Shown here: one piece after another, positions 1-10,265 of the stretch | How the letters are laid out: each line of letters begins with the position of its first letter | How positions within the stretch are numbered: the first letter of the stretch is position 1 | The notes under the pieces: model-generated | What the model saw: the letters and a program-made list of their open reading frames with translations, nothing else | What the model was told of the DNA's origin: nothing | Database searches by the model: none | Made by a program: the position numbers and the translations under genes | Source: Spongospora subterranea | Taxonomy: Eukaryota > Endomyxa > Phytomyxea > Plasmodiophorida > Plasmodiophoridae | Assembly: GCA_900404475.1 (NCBI GenBank) | Contig: OUQQ01000257.1 | Coordinates: 3,314-29,391 of the forward strand | Direction of reading: 5' to 3' | DNA: 26,078 bases

Positions 1-1
1 A

Positions 2-148
2 ATTGTCCCAGCTGAGCGAGCCTGGGAGCTTGCTGACGTGATCCCCAATCAGATTCTTCATATTCCCACTCTACATATCCAAAGGTTTTGCTTTTTCTCG
101 CGTAGATTTGCAACAATGTCTCGAATTGGGGATTTGCTGCTACTTTGA
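2..148 (+). CDS. Possible 3' end of an unrecognised gene
   Basis: Reading frame 2 is open from the window edge to a TGA at 146-148 (about 48 codons), and this gap otherwise holds nothing. It would be the tail of a plus-strand gene converging on RPB2, whose stop is at 212. I recognise no domain. The frame contains an Ala/Glu/Trp/Leu-rich start followed by IPNQILHIP, and then becomes basic. It may be chance, because 48 open codons are not rare at this base composition. Confidence 0.2.
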   Translation: MVPAERAWELADVIPNQILHIPTLHIQRFCFFSRRFATMSRIGDLLLL

Positions 149-211
149 GCAAATATAATTCAGAAGTGGGAGAAAATAATCACTACATTTATTCATTTAA
201 ATGCGCAGAAG

Positions 212-3200
212 TCAAAAAATTCGAGGAGCAATAGCCATTGCCATAAGTTCCTACAGAGTATGAGAAGAGAACAAAACATTTCGATTTGATAGAATACCTG
301 AAAAAGCAGTTTGCATGCGTAAGGCAGGAAAACTTGGGATACCTGGGTAGTATTGTGGCAACTACGACACTCAAACGATCCCTTTCGGAGGTTGGCAATC
401 GCTATCAAACCGCACATATCACAGATGTGACAGCGATACTAAGGATTCAATTCAGATGATGAATGTTTCGTGAATTCTGTGAATGGGTACCTTGTCAGAT
501 TGATGAAATAGACGTTCTCTAAGAAATTGTGCAGCTCCATGAGCAATCATGCAATCACGTTCCATCTCTCCAAATCGAAGACCACCATCACTAAAAAACC
601 GACCGATAGAATCGCAACAATTTCAACAGCAACGGAAGGCACCGACCGTGATCGACCTTCTACGGGTTGCCTGGTTAGAATTTGTAGTGGACCACGAGCA
701 CGCGAATGAATCTTATCATCCACCATATGCTAAATCAACATAGGTAAACAAAGTAAGTTTTGAAAAAATATTGCAAACACGTTTTTCAAACAACCTTGAG
801 ACGCTGATAGAATGTTGGACCTATAAATACTTGGGCATTTAACTTATGCCCAGTGTGCCCGCTATACATAACTTCGTTTCCTCTCTCTTGATAGCCACAC
901 GCATGCAAACGTTGTGAAACGCTCTCAACGGTCAATCCCTCTTCGAAAGGGGTTGCATCACCTTCCCCTCCTGAAATAGCTTAAGCACTTCGACAAAATG
1001 CAATGGCTGTGATTAACTAACCTTCAATTGCGGAAAATTTGCCTTGAAGACATTCAATAAGTTGACCGATAGTCATTCGACTGGGAATGGCATGGGGGTT
1101 TATGATAATATCTGGGACAACACCCTCCACAGTCCATGGAAGATCTTCCTAAAACAGAATAAAAAAAATGATTGTATCATCGCAAAATGAAGAATCACCT
1201 GTCGGTATGTAATACCAACAGTTCCCTTCTGCCCGTGACGACTACTGAACTTGTCTCCAATTTGAGGGATACGAACCGAACGAACACGAATTTTAGTCGC
1301 TTTCAACGACCCATCATCTGTCGTTAGCATTACTTTGTCAACAATGCCACTTTCGCTGCTTCGTAGTGAGGTCGAAGCGTCACGCCGTGTTTGTTGCTGT
1401 TGTCTGATGGACCCGACCTAAATACGAATCGTCAATAGAAGCAAACACTGCCAGAGCCACCCTACTTGTCGTTCTCGAAGCGGAGTAGTTTTACCGATGA
1501 TAATATCATCACCGGATACACGAGTACCGGGCGAAATCAAACCATCGTCATCAATTTTGTCATAACAACCGAACCTCATGTTGGCACAAGTTTCAGAGCT
1601 GGGTTTCTCAAACTCCTAAAGACAAATGAGCAACTAATGCTGCTGTTGCATAGACAAACACGACCAACCTCGATTACATCAGAGGAGTGTCTCATTTCAA
1701 CGTCTCTATATGATCTGTAGAATACCGATCGAAATAGACCACGATCAATGGCCGACTGAGACATGATAACCGAATCCTAGTCAACGAGCGTCAGAACAAC
1801 CGCGTCAATAACTTGCCATCATGGGCAACCGACTTCCTGGTTATAGCCGGAATAACAAGCGATGGCGATGATTGCGTTGATCCCAGAAGGTAATTCACTG
1901 AAGTGAAGATATTCCATTGCCCTTGTGGCGACTAGCGGCTTTTGGGGATAGTACATCACGTGAGCTAAGGTATCAATCCGCTGCAGATAATTTGTCGCAT
2001 AAATGCCCATGGCCTGTTTTCCCATGGCACTCTGTATACATACATGGCATTCGATGAAGCTCAAGAAAACTCTTAATACGAGTATTTACCTGATATGTAT
2101 TACGAGGAGATTGATTGTGATCCGGAAATGGAATAACCGAAGCACAGATTCCTAATATCATCGAAGGATGGATTTCAGTATGACTATATGTCTGCGAATA
2201 CATGGAAGATTGTAAATCGTGCATATGCATTGCTATCATCACGGTCTCCTCCTGCATTCTCAACATTTAGGATTCAACTTAAACGAAACTACCAAAAAAA
2301 CAACTTCACCTCTTCTGTATCGATATATTCGATTAATCCATCAGTCATCAGATTATGCCAGGTGTATTTGCTATTAATATCTGTGAGAGCTCGAATATGC
2401 CCTTTGCGAATTTTGAGGCGTTGGTCTTCAACAATATATAGGGGTCGCGCACACCTATCAACAGATGAGCAAACTTAATGAAATTGCTGCTTGACAAACC
2501 TTCCAGCATCTGAATATAGACGAATTTCTTGGTCTCGCATATCCCAAACAATACTAATGTCCAGCGGGAGGTTCATGTGTCTCCTGTACGTCCTTAATGT
2601 GGTGACCAAGTATGCCGGATCCCGATGCACACCGATCCAGGCCCCGTTAACGAAGATCTGAATATTGCAGGTTAGTAAACGTGAAACTCGCAATTATTTA
2701 ATAAACCTTCGTGGCATGCGGAATAGCAGCTGCAGGAGTCTCTTCAAGGCTTTCCATGCTCCAATCATCAAGGAAATCCGTAATTAACGATGAAGCATTC
2801 GGAACAGATACATAAGCCATTAATGCAAGGTTCTTAACTAAACCACAAGCCTGCCCTTCAGGGGTTTCCGCAGGACAAATTACACCTTAAAAAACTGTCA
2901 AAATCGACGGTTTGACTAGATCTTGGTACCTAACCCCAATGGGTATTATGTAATTGGCGAGGCTTAGCTATCTTCCCATCACGGCCGATAGGGGTGTTCA
3001 GCCTGCGTAAATGTGATAGAGTCGCTGTATAAGTGAGACGTTGCAAAACCTGATTCGATGTTATCAAACTATTAGAGAATGCATATGAAAAAATACTTGT
3101 GCAACACCGGTTTTCGTCGCACCACCTCCCTTATTCGCAGTCCAGTTACCAGTTGCAAGAGCACTTTTGAGACCATGCGTGATGTGATTGGGATTCAAAG

Positions 3201-5030
3201 CTAGATCCAACGAAAACTCTTTGCCCTCGTTGACTTTACGGGCGATATATCGGGAGCAATCCTTCCTAGTGAGGTTTTAATAACTCGATACAGAAATCAG
3301 ATATCCTGAATAACCTCATTCTGTCAAATAACTGCCGGAACAGCTGCCCTAACAAAGGACCGGCCAAATCTAGACGCTTATTTCCGTAATGGTCTCGATC
3401 ATCTTCTGTGCGGCGTCCTAAAACTGTCTGTAGCAGACGCTGAATGATGTAACTGCATTTGTCAAGGTCAGAAACAGGAAAGGGACAGAATAATGCTGTC
3501 ATACCCAAAAAAATAGGCTTTCTTTGTTTCACAAAACTCTTCCGTTCCAATATGAGGTAAAAAGTCGTTTTGTAGGAGTTGCCGGGCAAACTGGATACGT
3601 TTCGCTCTAACAGCTCCAACAGCGGCACCACGTTTTCCAATATAGTCCAATGCCAGTTCCTAAAAGAAAAAAACCGTTAACTTGGCCAAATACAGCAATT
3701 CAATATTTGCCAGAACCTGATCTTGTATCCAGTATGCTTCTTCAAGACTCGGTCTAAGCTGTTCCATGATTTGCTGATCGGCAAAATCATAGCAAATATG
3801 TTCTAGTAAAAAATTTGTCAGTATTTTGGTAAAAAAACATGGATTTGCGCACCCAAAATGGCGCGATCGGACACTATGCCAAGGGCCCTGAAAACGATCA
3901 TGATCGGAATATCTGACGATACGTATGGAATTGTGGCTCGAAAAACGGGCCCAGAAATCGCACTGCCTTTGCCAGCAGAAGAAATCTAGCAACAGAGGTG
4001 AGAAAGCTGATAGGAAAAAACGGAGAGGAGCAGTACTTTCTTCACAATAAGTGTCGCGGTGGGCTTATTGGAACCCTCAGCGACGGATCGGATCTCAGCA
4101 ACCCAATCCTTTTTTTGCTTATGAAAAACATAGACGTGATTATTACTCATACGCTCTTGAGCAACTAAAACTTTTTCACTCCCATTAACGATGAAATATC
4201 CACCCTAGTTGAAAAGTAAATACTGAGCAACGTGAGAAAGTTCAAAAAGTAACCTGGTCTTTAGGACATTCGCCTAAATCATAAAGAACTTTGTCTCCCT
4301 GCTCTGGGTCCGGGGCCAGATGACAATATTGACTTCGAAGCATGATAGGAATCCGCCCAATGAAAACTTTCTCTGTACTTTGTGAATGTGCAATCATCTA
4401 TGACGGTTCAAAATCCACTCAAACGCATTGCAGTGAAGTTCTCACGTTTTCGGAACCATCTTCTCCAACAACCAATTTCGAACGCGTTACATCAACGAAT
4501 AAAGGTGCACGGTAGGTTAAATTCCTCAACCTGGCCGTAGATGGAAACAAATATTCCGGTGCGCCGTCACCCTCCCGCATTTGAGGATCAGATACGTAAA
4601 TCTAGATATCTGACGTGAATCCAAGTTTTGATAAAAATCACATCAACTCGCCAACCTGTCCGAAAGCAATTCTGGTCTTAGTTCTGGTAACTCTCTCTTC
4701 TTCAGAGCGAGGTTCGTCAAAAACTTCGATTGGAAACGATTCCGACACTACAGACTGAATCGTATTTGTGACAAACCTAACGTGCATACATCAGATGCAA
4801 ATTACTGGGAAGAATTATGATAAAACGGTATTATGATCATATAATGCTGTGGATAATATGGAAATATCGACTGACTCATTGAATGAATCCAACTGTTGCC
4901 GCACAAGACCGTGCATTTCGAAATATGATGAGATCACAGTCCATGAATCCCCGGGTGAAATATCATCTTGGTCCCCCGTAATCGACATCATGTTGGAATC
5001 ATCATGGCCATATGCTTGAGAACTCACCAT
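212..5030 (-). CDS. RPB2: DNA-directed RNA polymerase II subunit RPB2 (second-largest subunit)
   Basis: Second-largest subunit of nuclear RNA polymerase II, which forms the active-site cleft opposite RPB1. About 25 exons joined by short GT..AG introns rebuild the whole family order. The N-terminal part has SWTVISSYF and [10 protein letters not shown]. Next come GGYFI-NGSEKVL, the [17 protein letters not shown] block, [12 protein letters not shown], the CPAETPEG motif and IFVNGAW. Then come the metal-associated YNQE-DSVIM (split by an intron) and [13 protein letters not shown]. Last are [12 protein letters not shown] and a C-terminal zinc ribbon with CDMC and CRSC pairs. The protein ends in [10 protein letters not shown], matching the family terminus. 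Confident junctions include introns 4777-4875 (frame restored to LDSFNEFVTNTIQ) and 251-297. The motifs fit Pol II rather than Pol I or III. The ATG at 5030 gives a short acidic leader, as expected. No break or frameshift was needed, so the gene looks intact. Confidence 0.96.
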
Positions 5031-5281
5031 CTGGTGACGGCAGCAATGGCCAGGTCGATAATGGAGATTGCCGAATTTGTCCTTGAAAGCCGCAACCTGC
5101 CGATTACCAGACTGGCATTCAAAGTCCGTTCCTAGTCCGTGCTATTCTATTCCCCATTCCAGCTACAGGAATCAGCCAATGATGATGACCAATATATAAT
5201 CGCCCATTGTTCCTGGTAATGATACCACTTACATTGTTGATATAACCGGTGAAACGTCATTAGCCGTCAGTGTTATAACAG
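5031..5281. promoter_or_regulatory. Divergent intergenic region between RPB2 and a small plus-strand gene
   Basis: About 250 bp separate the RPB2 start codon (minus strand) from the first plausible ATG of the plus-strand gene. It should hold the promoters of both. A TATATAA-like stretch occurs near 5192-5200 on the plus strand. No other motif stands out, and function is inferred from position only. Confidence 0.3.
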
Positions 5282-5594
5282 ATGGTAATGGTTGGTGCAG
5301 TGGTACTGCATCTAATAGCGATGTTCGGTCTTGTCAGTAGTCTTCACTCCGAACACGCTTTCCCTTATCCCTTTCTTATATCGGAAACTGATCTTGAGCT
5401 TTTTTGCAGACTACTTCAGTAATTTAGCTGGGATATATGTTAACCCAGACTACGTTCAATCTGCATTATCAGCTCAACCCGACACGCCTAACATAGAAGG
5501 CGGTTTCCCGATCTACTATCCTCATTATAAATTCAGGTTTATTGGAACCTACTCTCTACAGAAACCATTACCAGTATTGGCAACCAAGTTTTGA
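5282..5594 (+). CDS. Small hypothetical protein with a hydrophobic N-terminus
   Basis: I do not recognise this family. A model with ATG at 5282, exon 5282-5327, intron 5328-5409 and exon 5410-5594 gives about 76 residues. The acceptor ends in TTTTTTGCAG, an unusually good polypyrimidine tract. The first 15 residues are hydrophobic (MVMVGAVVLHLIAMF), which would suit a signal anchor. The rest is polar and rich in Tyr and Pro, including VNPDYVQSALSAQPDTPN and IYYPHYKFRF. The second exon is the better-supported part, because its frame is protein-like throughout. The start and first exon are guesses. The stop lies 26 bp from the convergent NR2C2AP-like gene. Confidence 0.4.
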
Positions 5595-5620
5595 TAAAAA
5601 AAATTATAATAGTAATGTAG

Positions 5621-6058
5621 TTAAGACCCGGAAACAGGTTTAGTTGAAAACAAATCAAGCTTGTACACGGTAATCCTTCCGAACAGGTCACTGCTCTTTG
5701 TGAACACTATTTTAACCCTTTCAACCGCTCGTGCAGCAATACTGAACTCTTGAGAAGAGCTAGTATCAATAGCATCAAACTCCTTATCCAATTCGAAGGA
5801 CTCCCTTTCAGCGGTTTGAATCCACATTTGCAATCGAGTTCCAGCGAACCCCCCTTGAAAAGTGATGGATATCGAATGTATATACATAGGCTCATTCATG
5901 GTCAGAACAACGAATTGAGGTAAACCTTGGTCGGAATTCCAACATGTATGGGCGTCGCCATCAGTCAAATGGTGCTTCCCGTATTGAGTCACGTCTTTGT
6001 TGAGAACAGAAGACACTTGGATTCGTTTTAATAATGGCAAACATGAAACCAAGTCCAT
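5621..6058 (-). CDS. NR2C2AP: Nuclear receptor 2C2-associated protein-like (NR2C2AP/TRA16), discoidin-fold
   Basis: Single exon of 145 codons, close to the 139-residue human protein. The characteristic stretches are VSSVLN near the start, the HLTDGD-HTCWNSDQG segment, QFVVLTMNEP, FQGGFAGT and the terminal SSDLFGRITVYKL. Together these match the F5/8 type C (galactose-binding-like) fold of this family. In animals the protein was described as a repressor that binds the orphan nuclear receptor TR4. In a protist without nuclear receptors that role cannot hold, so the ancestral function is unknown. The ATG at 6058 directly precedes the conserved start of the domain. An upstream ATG at 6146 lies in another frame, and I found no splice that joins it. 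Confidence 0.85.
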   Translation of the reverse strand: MDLVSCLPLLKRIQVSSVLNKDVTQYGKHHLTDGDAHTCWNSDQGLPQFVVLTMNEPMYIHSISITFQGGFAGTRLQMWIQTAERESFELDKEFDAIDTSSSQEFSIAARAVERVKIVFTKSSDLFGRITVYKLDLFSTKPVSGS

Positions 6059-6386
6059 AATTGCGATGATTTCTCAGAACCGCTATTGTAGAGGGAGGAA
6101 CAGGAGTCAATGCAACCTGTTTGGCGAAAGAGATTCCGCACGGCATTTCAGATTACTCAGTTGAAAATCTACAATAGTTTCAACTTTGTAAGAGCGATGG
6201 CACATTAGCACAAATGGTCACTACACATGTTAATAAACTGTAAACCTGGGGAATCATAGTTTGACATACCCAGTTAGACCACCATATGCTGTCAGCTTTT
6301 CACGCTCAATTGTTGGAAAAAGGGTTAATGTTTTTCAAATATTTGCACAAAAACGATTAAGGATGTATTTGAAACAATCTAATATT
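6059..6386. other. Intergenic spacer, 328 bp
   Basis: This lies between the start of the NR2C2AP-like gene and the stop of the phosphatidylserine decarboxylase gene, both on the minus strand. It presumably carries the NR2C2AP promoter and the decarboxylase 3' UTR. I see no gene or structured element. Confidence 0.4.
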
Positions 6387-7883
6387 CTATCTGAGAGTTG
6401 CAAGTGTGGAACCTTGCTTCACGAACGTTTCAACCCCAAACTCAGAATTTCGGATTAGTACTTCATCGAATTCGACCGTATCCTTGGGGAATAGTAAAAC
6501 AACAGTTGACCCTCCGAATTGGAAATATAATAGATCTTCACCGCCTTTAACTAATTCGCCAACATTCCTTGTAAATACGATTGACCCAACAGCTGTTGCT
6601 CCAATTGCAATGACAGCGTATCTGACCTGTTTGTCAGTATTGATAATCGTCACTGTTCTCTTATTGTAGATGGCGCGATTCCTGGACCGTATTGCCACCT
6701 CACTTACAGACAATAAAGGGCCATTGATCACATATTGTTGAATAATATGACCGGTCAACGGCACATGAACCTACACAGTAGATTGAGGTGGAACAGGAAA
6801 CCAATGCTCGCAACTAAAAACTCTTACACGATGGTAATCCTGTGGAGCCAGCCGTTGAATAGCCCCAGACCCATCAGCAAAATCGGTTTTAGCGTTGCCT
6901 TCATATTGCTTTCCTAAAATCTCTTCAACATCGAGAAATTCTTCTTTGAGCCAGAGCTTTGTATCACTAGCAAGATTTGGAAAAACAATGGAACGCGAAT
7001 CAGCAGCAGAAACGATCCCTTGGCCGATCAAGCGGTATTCTGGCTTGACCTGACGAGTAAACCAATCATTTACACTTGAATATTGCGAGTAGTCGGGGCG
7101 ATTATATATCGTCATGTCGATTTGATATGGAACAATGAATCCATTCAAAATCGCATCATGTTTCTCCGATTCTGTAGTCAACTGATGGGAATATTGCTTT
7201 CGAGATTGTTCGCTGATAAAAAGAAACAAGTGGTTAAGTTTCAAATGCGAGGCAAATCCTGGTATGCCATAGATGAATGATAAAACACTCGAAATATGTT
7301 TAGGGATGACCTCCACGACTTCCTGCCCAGTTTCCCTATCCCAGACTTTATAGTCCGGAATAGGGAATGTAAAGTATGTTATGAGAGAGACGGAGAGAAG
7401 TGCAATCAGCAAAGCAAACGACGACATCAACGTAAACTTAATTCGGCGACCAATTCTATATGGGTATCTTCCAGTCAACATAACCGTATCGTCGAGGGAG
7501 CGGTCTTTGGACAGATATATATAGGCAATGAACATGGACACACTCGAAATTAGCAAGAAACCCAACAACAGGAGCACAGACAATATTCCGAGGAACAGCA
7601 ACGATATCGTCATCAGTGCGATAGTGACTGCTACCCAAAACTTCACTGATAGGCGTTTGCTGTTGAAGAAATACCCCAACCATGCTGACGAATAAACAGC
7701 CAATGAGATTGCTGCAGTCGTTAAAAGGCACCATAACACAAGAGAGAAGGTGAAAATGTCTTGGGTGCGACCATGATTATGTTCGACGAGTAGATCCAAT
7801 GGTGTCCGGGAGCGCGCTAAAGCAGGAAGCAGAGTGAATGATATGAAGGTGGCCGCAAAGGACCTCCAGAAATGAACAGACAT
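6387..7883 (-). CDS. PSD: Phosphatidylserine decarboxylase with polytopic membrane N-terminus
   Basis: Converts phosphatidylserine to phosphatidylethanolamine. Two exons (7883-6828 and 6770-6387) flank a 57-nt intron with a GTAAGA donor; splicing restores the DYHRVHVPLTG motif. The protein is 479 aa. Residues about 175-479 carry the decarboxylase domain, beginning with KVWDRETGQ as in fungal-type non-mitochondrial enzymes. The expected catalytic Asp is in SAADSR (D295) and the His in DYHR (H351). The self-cleavage site is FGGST (Ser about 440), where cleavage makes the pyruvoyl group. Residues about 8-24, 43-72, 82-124 and 149-172 are strongly hydrophobic, suggesting five or six membrane spans. 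Most PSDs have one span or a C2 domain, so this N-terminus is unusual. No in-frame stop separates the two parts. The in-frame codons upstream of the ATG end at a TAG. Confidence 0.92.
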
Positions 7884-8114
7884 GACGACAACCGGATGGG
7901 ACTATACACTGAAATACCGAATCAATTTAGGGGAATATTATCCCAGGTCATTAGTGACTCATCGCCTAAACCGCCTCAATACAGGTCAAGAAACGGAATT
8001 AAACCGGAACAGGCGGAACCCCAGGTGCGAAGATCTTGACAGGGTTTTAATAGGATATGATCAATCGGAAGATGAGCTGTTCAGGTCCAGTTTTGAGACT
8101 GGGGATTAACGTGT

Positions 8115-8450
8115 CTATAGGTTCAGGTTGCGCCTTGTCTGTTCCCCCGTTTTAACTGCAGGTACATCATAGTTCTTTGGTGTAGTGTTTCGTGAACTAG
8201 TGTTGGCGACTTCGAATAATTCGGATGGACGATCAACGTAAACGAGCTCAGACATGCTCATTGCGATGAACGAAATCGCTGCAACAAGAACTCTCTGGGA
8301 AACCCGCACATCGTGAGTGATTTTGCATTTATCGCCAAATGCAAATAAATCGTTCTTTTTGTCATCAAAAACTTCTGGTTGGTATCCAACGAAACTGCAT
8401 TTGTCGTGGGCTTTCCCTCTCCACGACTCATCACATTTTTCGTATGACAC
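8115..8450 (-). CDS. Hypothetical protein with one predicted membrane span
   Basis: Unrecognised. The frame is open for 111 codons up to 8450 and stays open beyond, to about 8600, but without an ATG. The true start is therefore probably in an unresolved short exon between 8450 and 8575, just downstream of the RING gene on the same strand. The translated part has four cysteines and several aromatics in the first 45 residues. A hydrophobic segment near residues 51-66 (VLVAAISFIAMSMSEL) follows, and then a polar Thr/Asn-rich tail. A small single-pass membrane protein is possible. The frame could also be chance. Confidence 0.33.
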   Translation of the reverse strand: MSYEKCDESWRGKAHDKCSFVGYQPEVFDDKKNDLFAFGDKCKITHDVRVSQRVLVAAISFIAMSMSELVYVDRPSELFEVANTSSRNTTPKNYDVPAVKTGEQTRRNLNL

Positions 8451-8575
8451 ACTGAATCGACCTTTGAGGGCAATATGTCGATACGGTTGAAATTGCTTCG
8501 TATGGTAAAATTGAATGTGACTTGGCCAACATATAGAGTTTATATATTGTGTGGTGGTTTGAATATTATATATGA

Positions 8576-9655
8576 TTACAGGTCTGTGAAAGACACATCT
8601 TTAGAATCAGCACTGATCTCAATCATGTCAGTTGGGCATCTCCTAGACCCTCCTAGCCATGTTTGAGCACATGCAGCCTAACACAAACACAATCCAGGTC
8701 AGGTCGCTTTTTACAACATGACAACTCTCATCAAGGAACTCACATGAAACACATGGAAACACGGAAGGCGCATGGCGCTATCAGCAATGGCGAACTGCTC
8801 CATACAGATAGTGCAATGATCATGGCCATTACTGATCATACTCGTTAGGGTTGCCTCATCAATTACTTGGGTGGGCATTGATCGTAATAGAGTTGCATCT
8901 AATCCAACCCTAATATTCTCTAATTGTGTTAGGTACTCATAACTCAGCTCAAACATATCCCGTAGTTGTTCATGCCTTCTCCTTTCAGCCACATTCCGCC
9001 TCATCGCTCGCATGCGAAGCCGGTATGCAGGTGTTGTTGCGACTGATGGCTGTGATCTTGCCTGGAAATGATCCATGACCACTTGGAACAATCGAATATC
9101 AGCGCCTGGTTGAAGATAGATTGCATCATTAGTAATTATGAATCCCATCTTCTTCAATAGCTCCAATCCGCGCGTGATCCGCCCGAACACTCTGCTGATC
9201 ACGTCTCTATCCAGTTCATATCGTGAAGATGCATTGCTGACAATCTGAGAAGACATCTCCTGTAATGATCGCAATCCTCTTTTGTAAGCTGGAAGGCTAC
9301 ACATTGCAGGTGAGAGCCAATGCTTCAGGATCTGACATATATCGAAGGCAAGCTTGGGACTAAGCATGTTTCCATTTTCGATGACCATATCAATACGGCG
9401 ATCAGATCCATTCGATGACGACATTATGTCTTGGAATGTGGTCCCGTCATTATAGTTCAGAGAGCGACCATTGGAACTGGTTAACTTGATTGCCATTGTT
9501 GGTGCAGATGAACGAGGAAATCCCAGCTCGTGAGCAATACGAGATCGAATGACGCCTATTGAGTTTAACGATGGCACAATCATATTAACGCATCGGCCAT
9601 CATTCGACCGAACGTAAATATGGGCACGAGAAGAACTGGAAACTCTTGCCGACAT
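8576..9655 (-). CDS. Ubl-PUB-RING-H2 protein, probable E3 ubiquitin ligase
   Basis: Two exons (9655-8744 and 8677-8576) around a 66-nt intron with a GTGAGT donor give 337 aa. Residues about 11-93 read as a ubiquitin-like fold (alternating strands, AHIYVRSNDGR to RRIDMVIENG). Residues about 125-200 resemble a PUB/PUG domain, with SSRYELDRDVISRVFGRI followed by GLELLKKMGF and IYLQPGADIRLF. Known PUB domains bind the C-terminal tail of p97/VCP. A basic helical stretch leads to a RING-H2 finger at 281-321: CTIC, then CFHVFH, then AAC, then CPTD. The spacing is C-x2-C-x14-C-x-H-x2-H-x2-C-x10-C-x2-D. The eighth ligand is Asp instead of Cys, as in RBX1. Predicted role: E2-dependent ubiquitin transfer, possibly on p97 clients. 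The RING call is firm, PUB moderate, Ubl weaker. The ATG at 9655 is the first in frame. Confidence 0.8.
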
Positions 9656-10265
9656 TAAATTATTTGGAGATAAATTAAACAATGACAGTCCCTTGCATAG
9701 CTTGCTTGACTCACATCAACCAACGGACCCTGATGGGCGGAGAACACCACTTGACTCATTGATCATTCAAATATGTTAATTATAGTACCCTGCCTGACTA
9801 TCAGCCTGAAAGGTAGCTCGTCGCAGCTGTCGCCCATGTGTATAGTTTGTCGCTGCTGTCACCGATTAATGTGCAGAAACTCTCCAAATATATCAATCAT
9901 TCACAGGTTTATCAGGCAGATCATAATAAACTCTAACAAGCACAAGATTGTCTCCCCTGCATTATTGTCCGTTTGTGATTTTTTTCATGTTAATCTGAAG
10001 CAAGCCACTGAATAGGGGATATCGTTTGGAAGTATTATTGCCAAACAAAGGTAGGTGCTGAGTTGCAGAAGTTGCGTCTAAAGCTGACAAAACGGCACAT
10101 ATGACTCTATTGACTCATTACTTTCGTTTTTAATTTGCCCTAAATACCCAATTAATCGTCGTCCTTGCGAATCACACATTTTTCAATAGAATATCTCCTC
10201 TGATACCAAAAACCCTCCCAGACGCCCGGTTGTTGTTGACGATCATCTGTTCTGGGCCAGAGTAT
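9656..10265. promoter_or_regulatory. Divergent intergenic region, 610 bp
   Basis: This separates the RING gene (minus) from the PH-domain gene (plus), so it should contain both promoters. No long open frame, repeat or RNA-like hairpin was noticed. The PH frame runs open from about 10230 but reaches its first ATG only at 10266. Confidence 0.35.

Noticed and set aside
7882..8109. Plus-strand 75-codon frame starting at the phosphatidylserine decarboxylase start
   Set aside because: Its ATG overlaps the decarboxylase ATG within the palindrome CATG, which would leave no room for two leaders. The decarboxylase is certain, and the small frame matches nothing.
8475..8848. Plus-strand frames of 61-63 codons
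   Set aside because: Antisense shadows of the RING gene's last exon and intron.
8711..9682. Longer RING reading frame ending at 8711 and starting at 9682
   Set aside because: The 9682 start is a TTG. The frame downstream of the GTGAGT donor at 8743 is intronic, since splicing to 8677 completes the RING cysteines.
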